Notes: generated by a model not told the origin, from the letters alone. DNA of 64,000 nt from Roseibium aggregatum (GCF_014692675.1 NZ_JABFCZ010000022.1:1-64000); one strand, 5' to 3'. Counted from the stretch's first letter, positions 42,963 to 52,281 are shown. Made by a program: numbers and translations.

Positions 42963-44291
42963 ATGGGTGTTCTGGGACGAAATCTTACCGGCGACATGCG
43001 CCTGCTCAACGGAACGGCTCCCGCCTGCCTGCTGCCGGAAACGGTGGCCGGCGCGGCCTCCGGCGATCTTGTCCGCGTCGACATCGAGATCGCAGGCGGG
43101 CGGATTGCGAGCATCGCACCCGCCGCCGGAACACCGGCAGACGGGGCAGCCTCGATCGACCTGGACGGTGGCATGATCCTGCCGACCCTGGTCGACATGC
43201 ACACCCACCTCGACAAGGGCCACATCTGGCCGCGCAAATCCAATCCGGATGGCACCTTCGCGAGCGCGCTCCAGGCCGTCGGCGAGGACCGGATGGCGAA
43301 CTGGTCGGCGGAGGATGTGCGGGCCCGCATGGAGTTCGCGCTGAAATGCGCCTATGTGCACGGGACCGGTGTTCTCAGAACCCACATCGACAGCCTGCCG
43401 CCGCAGGATGAAATCACCTGGCCGGTCTTCAAGGAACTTCGGGATGCCTGGAAAGGCAGGATCGATCTGCAGGGCTCCTGCCTCTTCGGGATCGACCGGC
43501 TCGACCTCGACGACGGTTTTCTGGAGCGGATTGCCGAACGGGTCGACGATGCGGGCGGCATCCTCGGCTCGGTCACCTACATGGTCCCGCGTCTCGACGA
43601 ACATCTCGACGCCATGTTCAGGCTTGCGGCCGACAAGGGGCTCGATCTCGATTTCCACGTGGACGAGACGGCCGATCCGGCGGCGCGCACGCTGCACCAC
43701 ATCGCAAAGGCGGCGATCCGGAACCGCTTCGAAGGCAAGATTGTCTGCGGGCACTGCTGTTCGATCGCGCGCCAGGATCCCGTCGAGGTCGATGAAACGC
43801 TCGACCTGGTGGCGGAAGCCGGTATCGGCGTTGTTTCGCTGCCCATGTGCAACATGTATCTTCAGGACAGGCACACGGCACGCACGCCCCGCTGGCGGGG
43901 CGTGACCCTGGTGCATGAAATGGTCGAGCGGGGCATCCCGGTGGCGGTCGCCTCGGACAACACCCGCGATCCTTTTTATGCCTATGGCGACCTGGATTTG
44001 ATCGAAGTCTATGCGCAGGCGACGCGTATCCTGCATTTTGATCATCCGATCGCCGACTGGATCAGAACCGTGTCGACGTCGGCAGCGGACATGCTGAGAT
44101 CCGATGCGGGCAGGCTCGCGGTCGGCGCAGCAGCAGACATGATACTCTTCAGGGCCAGGAACTGGAGCGAACTCCTGTCCCGGCCCCAGGGACCCAGGGA
44201 TGTCCTCCGGCAAGGGAAAACCGTCACGGAAGAACTGCCCGATTATCGAATGCTCGACGGTTTGATGCAGGGAAGGGAAGCGGCAGAATGA
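42963..44291 (+). CDS. codA: Cytosine-deaminase-like amidohydrolase
   Basis: 442 residues. The metal site starts VDMHTHLDKGHIWPRKSNPD (HxH), continues with His in LDFHVDETADPAARTLHHIA, KIVCGHCCSIARQDP and the Asp in VAVASDNTRDPFYAYGDLDL. THLDK and SDNTRDPFYPYG-like segments are typical of bacterial cytosine deaminases, which convert cytosine to uracil but also accept creatinine and isocytosine-type rings. The setting, in one operon with a transporter and an FAD oxidase, suggests breakdown of an imported base. It overlaps the next gene by ATGA. Confidence 0.83.
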   Translation: MGVLGRNLTGDMRLLNGTAPACLLPETVAGAASGDLVRVDIEIAGGRIASIAPAAGTPADGAASIDLDGGMILPTLVDMHTHLDKGHIWPRKSNPDGTFASALQAVGEDRMANWSAEDVRARMEFALKCAYVHGTGVLRTHIDSLPPQDEITWPVFKELRDAWKGRIDLQGSCLFGIDRLDLDDGFLERIAERVDDAGGILGSVTYMVPRLDEHLDAMFRLAADKGLDLDFHVDETADPAARTLHHIAKAAIRNRFEGKIVCGHCCSIARQDPVEVDETLDLVAEAGIGVVSLPMCNMYLQDRHTARTPRWRGVTLVHEMVERGIPVAVASDNTRDPFYAYGDLDLIEVYAQATRILHFDHPIADWIRTVSTSAADMLRSDAGRLAVGAAADMILFRARNWSELLSRPQGPRDVLRQGKTVTEELPDYRMLDGLMQGREAAE

Positions 44292-45694
44292 GCGCAATCG
44301 AACAGCTCAAGAAGGATCTGGACGGGCTCAAGATCGAAGACAACCCGCAGATCGTGAAGCAGAAGAGCCGGGATTTCTTCTGGTATTCCCCGGTTCTCAA
44401 ACATCAGCTCGACCATGTGACCGGCGATCTGATCGTCAGCCCGCGAAACGAGGCGGAAGTCATCCAGGTTCTCAAAGCCTGTTTCGCCCTCGACGTTCCG
44501 GTGACCGTGCGCGGCGCCGGGACCGGCAACTACGGCCAGGCGATGCCGCTGTCGGGCGGCGTGGTGCTGAACCTGGCGGAGATGAACGCCGTCAAGGAAA
44601 TCCGCCAGGGCGTGATCGTCGCCGAGCCGGGCGCCATCATCTACGACATGGATCAGCAGGCGAGAGCCCATTCCGGTCAGGAACTGCGGCTGCATCCGTC
44701 GACCTACCGCACCGCGACCATCGGCGGTTTCATCGCCGGCGGATCCGGCGGGGTCGGCTCGATCAACTGGGGCGGCCTGCGCGATCTCGGCAACGTCATC
44801 CGCCTCAGGGTTCTGACCATGGAAGCCGAGCCCCGGGTACTCGATCTCACGGGCGAGGACCTGCACAAGGTGATGCATGCCTACGGCACGAACGGGGTGA
44901 TCACCGAAATCGAAATGCCGCTGACGGCCGCCTATGACTGGGTGGACGTCCTTGTCGGGTTCGACACCTTCATGGACGGGGTGCATTTCGCCGACGAACT
45001 CGGAAACCAGGACGGGATCCTGGTGAAGGAACTGGCGCCGATCGCGGCGCCCGTGCCGCACGACTATTTCCTGCGGCACCAGAAATATATCCGCAAGGAC
45101 CAGTCGGTGGTGGTGTGCATGGTCGCGCCGTTTGCAATGGACGCCTTTGCCGCCTTCGTTTCCCGCAACGCCAAGGCCTCCATTCTGTACCGGTCCGATG
45201 CGGCGAGCGAATCCGACAAGCAGGGTCTGCCGCCGGCCTATGAACTGGCGTGGAACCACACGACCCTGCGCGGCCTTCGGGTCGATCCCACGATCACCTA
45301 TCTGCAGGTCCTTTATCCGTTCCCCAACCATGTGGAACGGGTGAGAACCATGACCGAGCTCCTGGGCGACGAAGTTCCGGGGCACCTGGAATTCGTCCGC
45401 TTCGACGGCAGGATCACCTGCTTCGGTCTGCCGATCGTCCGCTATACCAGCGAAGACCGCCTCAACGAGATCATGCGTCTTCATGAGGAAAACGGCTGTC
45501 CGATCTTCAATCCGCACCGCTATACGCTGGAAGAGGGCGGGATGAAGCAGACGGACGAGGTCCAGCTGGCATTCAAGCGCGAGGCCGATCCGAAGGGGCT
45601 GCTCAATCCGGGCAAGATGATTGCCTGGGAAGATCCGTCCTACGATTATTCCAGCGACAAGGTGTTCCTGTTCCCGGGCCTGCAGCGGTCGTAG
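44288..45694 (+). CDS. FAD-binding oxidoreductase, GlcD/VAO family
   Basis: 468 residues. The FAD_binding_4 domain (about 45-220) shows VTVRGAGTGNYGQAMPLSGG VVLNLAEMNAV, with later RTATIGGFIAGGSGGVGSIN WGGLRDLGNVI. The C-terminal domain is of the oxygen/acceptor-linked type, ending in KREADPKGLLNPGKMIAWED. It oxidises an alcohol, hydroxy acid or ring nitrogen compound using FAD. As last gene of the ABC operon it may oxidise the deamination product. Specific substrate unknown. Confidence 0.83.
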   Translation: MSAIEQLKKDLDGLKIEDNPQIVKQKSRDFFWYSPVLKHQLDHVTGDLIVSPRNEAEVIQVLKACFALDVPVTVRGAGTGNYGQAMPLSGGVVLNLAEMNAVKEIRQGVIVAEPGAIIYDMDQQARAHSGQELRLHPSTYRTATIGGFIAGGSGGVGSINWGGLRDLGNVIRLRVLTMEAEPRVLDLTGEDLHKVMHAYGTNGVITEIEMPLTAAYDWVDVLVGFDTFMDGVHFADELGNQDGILVKELAPIAAPVPHDYFLRHQKYIRKDQSVVVCMVAPFAMDAFAAFVSRNAKASILYRSDAASESDKQGLPPAYELAWNHTTLRGLRVDPTITYLQVLYPFPNHVERVRTMTELLGDEVPGHLEFVRFDGRITCFGLPIVRYTSEDRLNEIMRLHEENGCPIFNPHRYTLEEGGMKQTDEVQLAFKREADPKGLLNPGKMIAWEDPSYDYSSDKVFLFPGLQRS

Positions 45695-45797
45695 GAACGC
45701 GAATTTTTAAAACCTATAGGACAGGCGAGGCCGCCCGGCTGGCATAAAAAATCAGCGGGCCGTCCCTTCCGCATGTCCGGAATTTGAAAGGCGTCAA

Positions 45798-46379
45798 ATG
45801 CGGGTCCTGGTTCTTTTTTCCCATCCCGTCGAAACCAGCTTCGGGGCCGCCCTGCACGAACGGGTTCTCGGCGCCCTGCGCACGGCCGGGCACGAGGTCG
45901 ATGACTGCGATCTCTACGCGGAAGGGTTCGACCCGCGCCTCACCCGCGAAGAACGGCTCGGCTATCATGACCTGGAAACCAACCAGACGAACGTGAAGGA
46001 TTATGTCGATCGGCTTCTGGCGGCGGACGCGCTGGTGATCGTCACGCCGGTGTGGAACTTCGGCCATCCGGCTATCTTGAAGGGGTTTTTCGACCGGGTG
46101 TTCCTGCCCGGTGTTTCCTTCAAGATGAAGAACGGCAAGGTGGCGCCGAGCCTGCACAACATCCGCAAGCTTGCTGTCGTCACCACCTACGGCGGAACGC
46201 GCCTGCGGGCGTTTCTTGTCGGCGATCCGCCACGCAAGATCGCGACGCGTGTCCTTCGCGCGGTCATCAAGCCGGCCGCGCCGGTCCGTTACCATGCGCT
46301 TTACGACATGAACCGGGTGACCGAAGACCAGCGCAAGGCGTTTCTGGAAAAGGTCGGTACGTCGCTTGAGGCCTTCTGA
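45798..46379 (+). CDS. NAD(P)H-dependent oxidoreductase, flavodoxin-like fold (copy 1)
   Basis: 193 residues of the NQO1/KefF-like flavodoxin fold. FMN-binding parts: VLVLFSHPVETSFGAALHER, and ALVIVTPVWNFGHPAILKGF FDRVFLPGVSF. The group reduces quinones or nitro compounds by two electrons. Its stop overlaps the start of a paralogue (TGATG), and both follow the ABC/deaminase operon at 104 bases. Confidence 0.84.
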   Translation: MRVLVLFSHPVETSFGAALHERVLGALRTAGHEVDDCDLYAEGFDPRLTREERLGYHDLETNQTNVKDYVDRLLAADALVIVTPVWNFGHPAILKGFFDRVFLPGVSFKMKNGKVAPSLHNIRKLAVVTTYGGTRLRAFLVGDPPRKIATRVLRAVIKPAAPVRYHALYDMNRVTEDQRKAFLEKVGTSLEAF

Positions 46380-46966
46380 TGCGCGTTCTGGTCGTCTACT
46401 GCCACCCTTGCGCGGAGAGCTTCAATGCGGCGATCCGGGATACTGTCCTGTCCACGCTTGAAGGCGCCGGGCACGACATCCGGCTGATCGACCTCTATGC
46501 ACAAGGGTTCGATCCGGCGATGTCGGCGGAAGAGCGGCGCGGCTATCACGAGCCGGACAGCAACGTGCAACCGGTCGCGGAGCATGTGGACGCGATCAAC
46601 TGGTGCGAGATGATCGTTTTCGTCTATCCGACCTGGTGGTTCGGACTTCCGGCCATGCTCAAGGGCTGGTTCGACCGGGTCTGGGTGCCGCATGTGACCT
46701 TCGAGATGCCGACCGAAGGTGCGGGCATGAAGCCGAAGATGCAGCATATCAGGAAGATCGCCGTGGTCACGACCTGCGGGGCGACGTGGCTTGTTTCCAA
46801 GCTGATGGGCGAGCCGGGGCGCAAGACGATCCTGCGCGGCATGCGGGCGCTCTGCGCGCCGAATTGCCGGACGCTCTACCTGGCGCATTATAAAATGGAC
46901 ACGTCGACAACGGAGAGCCGGGACCGTTATCTGGCTAAGATTCGCCATCGCCTTGGAAAATTCTGA
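46379..46966 (+). CDS. NAD(P)H-dependent oxidoreductase, flavodoxin-like fold (copy 2)
   Basis: 195 residues, a paralogue of the gene before it: VLVVYCHPCAESFNAAIRDT, IVFVYPTWWFGLPAMLKGWF DRVWVPHVTFEMP, and the shared RKIAVVTT segment. The two overlap and probably form a heterodimer or act on related quinone substrates. Differences in the pocket (WWFGLP against WNFGHP) suggest different ligands. Confidence 0.84.
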   Translation: MRVLVVYCHPCAESFNAAIRDTVLSTLEGAGHDIRLIDLYAQGFDPAMSAEERRGYHEPDSNVQPVAEHVDAINWCEMIVFVYPTWWFGLPAMLKGWFDRVWVPHVTFEMPTEGAGMKPKMQHIRKIAVVTTCGATWLVSKLMGEPGRKTILRGMRALCAPNCRTLYLAHYKMDTSTTESRDRYLAKIRHRLGKF

Positions 46967-47023
46967 GAATCGGCCAAAGTGGCCCAATTGTCATTTGACG
47001 GTTAAATAACGCCATTACCTTTC

Positions 47024-47042
47024 GCCCGGATTAGATCCGGGC
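47024..47042. promoter_or_regulatory. MarR operator candidate
   Basis: GCCCGGAT (47024-47031), TAG, ATCCGGGC (47035-47042): perfect 8-base arms, 42 bases before the MarR start. Such palindromes at this distance are usual for MarR autoregulation. It could also be a terminator stem of the oxidoreductase pair, though no T tract follows. Confidence 0.4.
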
Positions 47043-47083
47043 CGGAACGATTCGGGTCGATTGTTCAGGTAGGGATTTCGACA

Positions 47084-47581
47084 ATGGCATTCAATTACAA
47101 GAAGAGCGTGACGTTCCGTCTCGTTCAGGCCGCGAAGGCGCAACGCGCGCGTTCCGGCGGGCACTTGATGCGGATTGGCCTGCATCCCGGTCAGGAACTG
47201 GTTCTGAAGGTGCTCGCGGACACGGACGGACGCACCATGAGCCAACTGGCCCTGGCGCTCGGCGTCCAGCCGCCGACGGTGACCAAGATGGTCACCCGGC
47301 TGTCCGCGCAAGGGTACGTCCGGCGTCAGGTGTCCGACACGGATGGACGTCTGGCGCGGGTGCATCTGACGGAGGCCGGCCGCGACCTGGTCGCTTCCGT
47401 CGACAAGGCCTGGAAGCGGCTGGAACGGGAGGCCATGGCCGGTCTCGACGACAAGGACCGCAAGAAGCTGCGCAAGCTTCTGCGCCAGGTGGAAAAGAAT
47501 CTGTCCATTACCTTCGACCAGGATCCGGAGCACGAAAGCGATCTGGAGCCGGACCAGGACGGCGCACTCGAAACGGCATAA
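47084..47581 (+). CDS. MarR family regulator
   Basis: 165 residues with the MarR winged helix: TMSQLALALGVQPPTVTKMV TRLSAQGYVRRQVSDTDGRL (about 47-86), and the following VHLTEAGRDLV. The tail is acidic (DQDPEHESDLEPDQDGALET). The dimerisation helices lie at both ends. It may control the two upstream oxidoreductases or the convergent chromate transporter; the palindrome before it supports autoregulation. Confidence 0.87.
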   Translation: MAFNYKKSVTFRLVQAAKAQRARSGGHLMRIGLHPGQELVLKVLADTDGRTMSQLALALGVQPPTVTKMVTRLSAQGYVRRQVSDTDGRLARVHLTEAGRDLVASVDKAWKRLEREAMAGLDDKDRKKLRKLLRQVEKNLSITFDQDPEHESDLEPDQDGALETA

Positions 47582-47609
47582 GGGCAGCCGGCGCCGGACT
47601 CAACGCGCT

Positions 47610-48911
47610 CTAGCCGAGGAAAAAATGGCCGGCGAGCCCGAGAAGGGCAGTTGCGGAAATCACCGTGACGACCCCTCGACGGGCGCCGAACACCAATCCG
47701 GCTGCAACAAGGGCGATCATTACTTTGACCACGTCGAGGCTGGCAGGATCGGGGATGGCCAGTGTCAGCGGTCCGACTGTTCTTTCGGAAACGGTTGCGA
47801 AAAAAACATTCAGGGCAAACCAGACGGCCAGATTGAGAATGGTGCCCGCCACGGCCGCGGTAATGCCGGAAAGAGCCGCGGCGAGCTTCCGGTTGCCCCG
47901 AAGGCGTTCCATCCACGGAGCGCCGACCAGAACGAGCAGGAAGCTCGGTGCAAAGGTCGTCCAGGTCGTCATCGCTGCGGCAAGCAGTCCGCCGGTTAGC
48001 GGCGTAAAGGGTGCCGGCTCCCGGTAGCCGGCCAAAAACCCGACGAACTGGGTGACGAGGATCAGCGGTCCGGGTGTTGTTTCTGCAAGACCGAGGCCGT
48101 CCAGCATTTCCCCGGCTGACAGCCAATCCTTGGTCTCGACAGCCACCTGGGCCATGTAGCTCAACAGCGCGTAGGCGCCGCCGAAACTGACCGCGGCAAG
48201 GGTTGCGAAAAAGCGGGCGACATCAACCAGGATATGATCCGGTGCGAGCAGGAAGAAGGCGGCAATGGGCGGAAGGGCCCACAAAAAAACGCCTGCCCCT
48301 AGCATCTTGAAAGACGTGGCGATTGAAGCCGGTGCGGGCCGATGGCCGCCCGAAGCTTCGGGGAGCGGATACGCGCCGGACCAAACCCCGATCAGGCCGG
48401 CTGCGAGGATGACAAGCGGAAACGGCACCGCAAAGAAGAACAGGGCACAGAAGGAGGCCAGCGCCAGAGCCCAGGAAAGCCGGCTCTTCAAGGCTTTTCG
48501 CCCGATCTTCAGCAAGGCCTGAATGACGATGGCAAGCACGCCCGCCTTGACGCCGTAAAATACGGCTTCGATGGCGGGTATCTTGCCGTAGCGGGCGTAG
48601 ATGAAGCTGACGAGCGCCATGGCAAAGGCGCCAGGCAGGATGAAGAGCAGTCCCGCGATCAGGCCGCCCCTGGTTTTTCCCGCGATCCAGCCGCAGTAAG
48701 TCGCAAGCTGCTGGGCTTCCGGTCCGGGCAGCAGCATGCAGTAGTTCAGCGCATGCAGGTACCGGTCTTCGGTGAGCCATTTTCGCTTTTCGACAAACTC
48801 CTGATGCATCATTGCGATCTGGGCGGCCGGGCCGCCGAAGGAGAAGATACCGACCTTGAAGGCGACCCGGCAAATGTCGGTAAGGCTGGGCGGCTCGGTC
48901 CTGTCCATCAA
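47610..48911 (-). CDS. chrA: Chromate transporter ChrA (CHR family)
   Basis: 433 residues with two homologous halves, as in long-chain CHR proteins. Half one has FKVGIFSFGGPAAQIAMMHQ and RYLHALNYCMLLPGPEAQQL ATYCGW; half two has FFATLAAVSFGGAYALLSYM and LDGLGLAETTPGPLILVTQF VGFLAGYR. The family exports chromate or transports related oxyanions. No chrB regulator is nearby; the MarR gene is convergent. Confidence 0.88.
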   Translation of the reverse strand: MMDRTEPPSLTDICRVAFKVGIFSFGGPAAQIAMMHQEFVEKRKWLTEDRYLHALNYCMLLPGPEAQQLATYCGWIAGKTRGGLIAGLLFILPGAFAMALVSFIYARYGKIPAIEAVFYGVKAGVLAIVIQALLKIGRKALKSRLSWALALASFCALFFFAVPFPLVILAAGLIGVWSGAYPLPEASGGHRPAPASIATSFKMLGAGVFLWALPPIAAFFLLAPDHILVDVARFFATLAAVSFGGAYALLSYMAQVAVETKDWLSAGEMLDGLGLAETTPGPLILVTQFVGFLAGYREPAPFTPLTGGLLAAAMTTWTTFAPSFLLVLVGAPWMERLRGNRKLAAALSGITAAVAGTILNLAVWFALNVFFATVSERTVGPLTLAIPDPASLDVVKVMIALVAAGLVFGARRGVVTVISATALLGLAGHFFLG

Positions 48912-49083
48912 GATATCTTCTGCACCATTTTCTCGCGCAAATCGGTCCCGTCCGGGGATGAAATTCCGGGACAGGGCGTTTGGGCTCAGGCCGTCATGCT
49001 GGCCCGAATTTGAAACCTTCGGTTCAAACTCTTATTTCAGGTTCGGGGAAAAAGGGACAGCGATCCTTTTCGATACCGGACCG

Positions 49084-49332
49084 ATGACGAAACCGAGACT
49101 GAACGAAGAGCGCGGTGCGCGCCGTGCCGCGGCCTTGAAAGCCCGCTTCCGAAAAGTGTCCGACCGCTCGTTCGGACGCACAGGACTGTTCCGGACAAGT
49201 GAAAAATCAACGGCCAAAAATCCAGCGGCCGGAACAAGCCCCGGCGGAAACGCCGGTTCTTTCGGCAAGAGCATCCTGATCTGGTTTGCCATCGGCGTGG
49301 CCGCCTATGTTCTCGGTACGATTCTGACCTGA
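49084..49332 (+). CDS. Small single-helix membrane protein, unknown
   Basis: 82 residues from the ATG at 49084. The N-terminal 55 residues are basic (ERGARRAAALKARFRKVSDR), and one membrane helix ends the protein (SILIWFAIGVAAYVLGTILT). I do not recognise a family. A tail-anchored topology with the basic part in the cytoplasm is likely. It may be conserved only among close relatives. It converges with ogt, and an ACCCGTT/AACGGGT stem (49332-49338, 49369-49375) spans the junction. Confidence 0.55.
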   Translation: MTKPRLNEERGARRAAALKARFRKVSDRSFGRTGLFRTSEKSTAKNPAAGTSPGGNAGSFGKSILIWFAIGVAAYVLGTILT

Positions 49333-49358
49333 CCCGTTTTCAAGCGAACGCCTGTCCC

Positions 49359-49814
49359 TCAGAGCAGGAACGGGTAACCGCCTTCCAGTTTCAGGAGTGC
49401 GATTTTCGTATCCAGGCCGCCGGCGCCGGAATAGCCGCCAAGGCCCGTCGCCGACAGGATGCGGTGGCAGGGAATGATGACCGGGATCGGATTTGCGCCG
49501 CAGGCCTGCCCGATCGGCTGGCCGTAGGTCCCCAGGTCCTTCGCAACATCGCCGTAGGTGCGTGTCTGGCCGTAGGGTATGTCCAGCATGGCCTTGAAGA
49601 CGGCCTGATGCAGTTCGTTTCCCTTCGGCGCGAGCGGCAGGTCGAAGGTTTTCAGGCGGCCGTCGAAATAGGCCTCGAGCTGGGACAGGGCCTCTTCCAG
49701 AAGGGCGCAGGCTTCGCCCTGCGTGCCGCTATCCCATGCAAGCCGGGTCACGGCGTCCCCTTCGACGGTCACGGCGAGCGGGCCGACAGGGGTTGGAAGA
49801 GAGGCGACGGGCAT
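49359..49814 (-). CDS. ogt: Methylated-DNA-protein-cysteine methyltransferase
   Basis: 151 residues from the ATG at 49814. The C-terminal domain shows IPYGQTRTYGDVAKDLG and the active-site motif PCHRILSATGLGGYSGAGGL. It removes alkyl groups from O6 of guanine by transfer to the Cys of PCHR, in one turnover. The short N-terminal domain indicates an Ogt rather than an Ada protein. Confidence 0.9.
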   Translation of the reverse strand: MPVASLPTPVGPLAVTVEGDAVTRLAWDSGTQGEACALLEEALSQLEAYFDGRLKTFDLPLAPKGNELHQAVFKAMLDIPYGQTRTYGDVAKDLGTYGQPIGQACGANPIPVIIPCHRILSATGLGGYSGAGGLDTKIALLKLEGGYPFLL

Positions 49815-49956
49815 GCGCAAGCCTTTCGAGCGTGTCTATCCGTGAGTATATGCCGTACCGTTCCCGTGCAAACCGGCCTTTTGATTTTTTCGTTTCAGGG
49901 ATAAGAAACGGAAATGTCCGCCGCCGGACTTCGGCGCGGCCGACCAGGATAATCCC

Positions 49957-50889
49957 ATGAACACCGGAAATACGGACGCCCTTTCAAAGGGTGATCAAGG
50001 GTCGTCGAGAGCCGTTCTGATCGGCATAGGACTGATCGTTCTTGCCTGTCTCTGCTTTGCGATCCTCGATGCGACGGCCAAGTATCTGGGCCAGACCATG
50101 CCGGCATTGCAGATCGTGTGGGTGCGGTTCGCGTCCCATGTGGTCATCGCCCTTTTCATGTTCCGCATCTGGAGAAATCCGGGCTTTCTGAGAACCGGAC
50201 GTCCGGTCCTGCAGATCGTGCGTGCCCTTTGTCTGCTTTCCACGACCATCTGCAATTTCATGGCGGTGCGGTATCTTCAACTCGCCGAAACGATCTCCAT
50301 TCTGTTCGCGGCGCCCTTCCTCGTGACGGCGATTGCCGGACCGCTGCTGGGCGAATGGGCCGGCGCGCGGCGCTGGGCGGCAATCATCGTGGGCTTTATC
50401 GGCGTTCTGATCGTGACCCAGCCGGGATTCGGCGGCATGCATTGGGCCGCCATCTATTCGGTCGGGGCGATGTTCTTCTATGCATTATACGCCCTGATGA
50501 CCCGCATGCTGGCAGTGACGGACTCGCCGGCCGGAATGCTGATTATTTCCGGACTGGTCGCGGCTATCGCCATGACGCCGTCCGGACTGTCGGTGTGGAC
50601 GCCGCCGGTGGATCTGTTGCACTGGGTCCTGTTGCTGACCACCGGATTCTGGGGCGGGCTCGGGCACTGGTTTTTCATTCTGGCCCACCGGACCGCGCCG
50701 GCCCCCATGCTCGCACCGTTCATCTACACCCAGATCGTCTGGATGATCGCGCTTGGTTATCTGATCTTCGGGGACATTCCGACGGTGAGCACCTTTGTGG
50801 GCGCTTCGGTCGTCGTCGCATCCGGTCTTTACATCCTTTACCGCGAGCAGATCAGGAAGGTGCCGCCGGTAACAGTTGACGCACGGTAG
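49957..50889 (+). CDS. DMT-superfamily (EamA) transporter
   Basis: 310 residues, ten membrane helices in two EamA repeats. Repeat one has DATAKYLGQTMPALQIVWVR FASHVVIALFMF; repeat two starts near AAIYSVGAMFFYALYALMTR. The family exports metabolites or amino acids. Substrate and partners unknown. Confidence 0.85.
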   Translation: MNTGNTDALSKGDQGSSRAVLIGIGLIVLACLCFAILDATAKYLGQTMPALQIVWVRFASHVVIALFMFRIWRNPGFLRTGRPVLQIVRALCLLSTTICNFMAVRYLQLAETISILFAAPFLVTAIAGPLLGEWAGARRWAAIIVGFIGVLIVTQPGFGGMHWAAIYSVGAMFFYALYALMTRMLAVTDSPAGMLIISGLVAAIAMTPSGLSVWTPPVDLLHWVLLLTTGFWGGLGHWFFILAHRTAPAPMLAPFIYTQIVWMIALGYLIFGDIPTVSTFVGASVVVASGLYILYREQIRKVPPVTVDAR

Positions 50890-50998
50890 CTATTGCGGGC
50901 TTAATGACAGCGGGTCTTATGAGTTGAGCAAGGACATTCCCGGTCGGCAAGGTCGGATTTTTGGAAGATGCCGGCGGATCGGGAAGTGGAGGTGTGTG

Positions 50999-51646
50999 AT
51001 GTCCGTATCGCGCCGGGACTTTCTGACTGGCAGCGCCGCACTCGGCGGAGCGCTTCTGCTTCGTTCACCGTCTTATGCGAATGCAGCAGCGGACGCCTAT
51101 TTCAGAGGATATGCGGAAGACAACGGCTTCCGCTATCGCCTGACCAACTTCAAGAAGATCGACCCCGTCTGGCAGCGTCAGGTGGTGAAATATTTCAGTA
51201 CCGAGTCTCCGGGAACCGTGGTCGTCGATTCGACCAATCATTTCCTCTATGTCGTCTACGAGAACAACACCGCGCTCCGCTACGGTGTCGGTGTCGGCAA
51301 GGAAGGGTTCCAGTGGTTCGGCAGGGCGCGGATCGACCGCAAGGCCATCTGGCCCCAATGGGTGCCGCCTCCCGAGATGCTGCAGCGCCGGCCGGACCTG
51401 CCGCGCAGGGTCGAAGGTGGAGCAGCGAACAATCCGCTCGGTCCGCGCGCCATGTATCTCTACCGGGACGGGGCCGATCTCGGCTACCGGCTGCATGGAA
51501 CGCTTGAACCGTGGAGCATCGGCCGTGATGTTTCCAGCGGATGCATCCGCATGTTCCCGGAAGATGTGATCGACCTTTACCAGCGTTGCCCGAAGGGGAC
51601 GCGCGTGCTGGTGCTTGAGCACCTCGGCGAAAAGAATGCCGGCTGA
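50999..51646 (+). CDS. L,D-transpeptidase (YkuD), Tat-exported
   Basis: 215 residues from the ATG at 50999, with GGAGG at the right distance. A twin-arginine signal (SRRDFLTGSAALGGALLLRS) is followed by the YkuD catalytic domain, with RLHGTLEPWSIGRDVSSGCI RMFPEDVIDLY holding the catalytic His and Cys. It makes 3-3 peptidoglycan cross-links or anchors proteins to the wall. The 3-Cys-Arg ending of the domain is complete. A terminator follows at 51672-51698. Confidence 0.88.
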   Translation: MSVSRRDFLTGSAALGGALLLRSPSYANAAADAYFRGYAEDNGFRYRLTNFKKIDPVWQRQVVKYFSTESPGTVVVDSTNHFLYVVYENNTALRYGVGVGKEGFQWFGRARIDRKAIWPQWVPPPEMLQRRPDLPRRVEGGAANNPLGPRAMYLYRDGADLGYRLHGTLEPWSIGRDVSSGCIRMFPEDVIDLYQRCPKGTRVLVLEHLGEKNAG

Positions 51647-51671
51647 GGAATGCCTGGCGTTGTGATGATGC

Positions 51672-51698
51672 GGGCGGCTCCAGGGCCGCCCTGCTTTT
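51672..51698 (+). terminator. Rho-independent terminator after the L,D-transpeptidase gene
   Basis: GGGCGGC (51672-51678) pairs with GCCGCCC (51685-51691) around a 6-base loop, followed by TGCTTTTAT. It lies 26 bases after the stop. Confidence 0.7.
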
Positions 51699-51711
51699 AT
51701 GGGGGGAAGAC

Positions 51712-52239
51712 GTGACAACGAACGGGTATTTCCGAAGGATCGGATCGGCGGGGTTTCTGCTTTCCTGTCTTGTTCTGGCCGGATGCAACACTGCTGATCT
51801 GACCACGCCTGACGTGACGAATGCCAGGGCCACCGGTTTTGTCGATATCAAACCGGGGTCCGAGGAAGAGTTCATTTTGAACGTCGGACGCCGGATCTAC
51901 TTCGAACAGGGCTCGGCCGTCATCACCGACGAAGCCAGGATGACCATCGTCCGTCAGGCCGACTGGCTCAAGAAGAACAAGGGGTGGCTGATCAAGGTCC
52001 AGGGTCATGCCGACGATCCGGGCGGCGAAAGCGCCAACAAGGCCCTGTCGACAAAACGGGCCGAAGCCGTGCTGAACGCCCTTGCCGAACAGGGCGTCTC
52101 CCGCAAGCGCATGTGGGCGAAAGGCTACGGAATCGAACGCCCGGTGACCGACTGCGATGAAATCACGTGTCAGTCCCAGAACCGCCGTGTCGTCGTGAAC
52201 CTGCGCGAGGAATTCGACGCTTCGGCGCCGGGCCGGTAA
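51712..52239 (+). CDS. OmpA-family lipoprotein
   Basis: 175 residues from a GTG at 51712, with GGGGGGAAG upstream. The lipobox LVLAGC puts the lipidated Cys near residue 24. The C-terminal OmpA domain (about 55-170) contains RIYFEQGSAVITDEARMTIV, VQGHADDPGGESANKALSTK RAEAVLNALAEQGV and NRRVVVNL. Such proteins bind peptidoglycan and link it to the outer membrane. It may work with the neighbouring L,D-transpeptidase, though a terminator lies between them. Confidence 0.87.
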   Translation: MTTNGYFRRIGSAGFLLSCLVLAGCNTADLTTPDVTNARATGFVDIKPGSEEEFILNVGRRIYFEQGSAVITDEARMTIVRQADWLKKNKGWLIKVQGHADDPGGESANKALSTKRAEAVLNALAEQGVSRKRMWAKGYGIERPVTDCDEITCQSQNRRVVVNLREEFDASAPGR

Positions 52240-52281
52240 GAAAAGGCTTTGAGCGGGGATAGCCCGGGCCTATGTCTTTGG

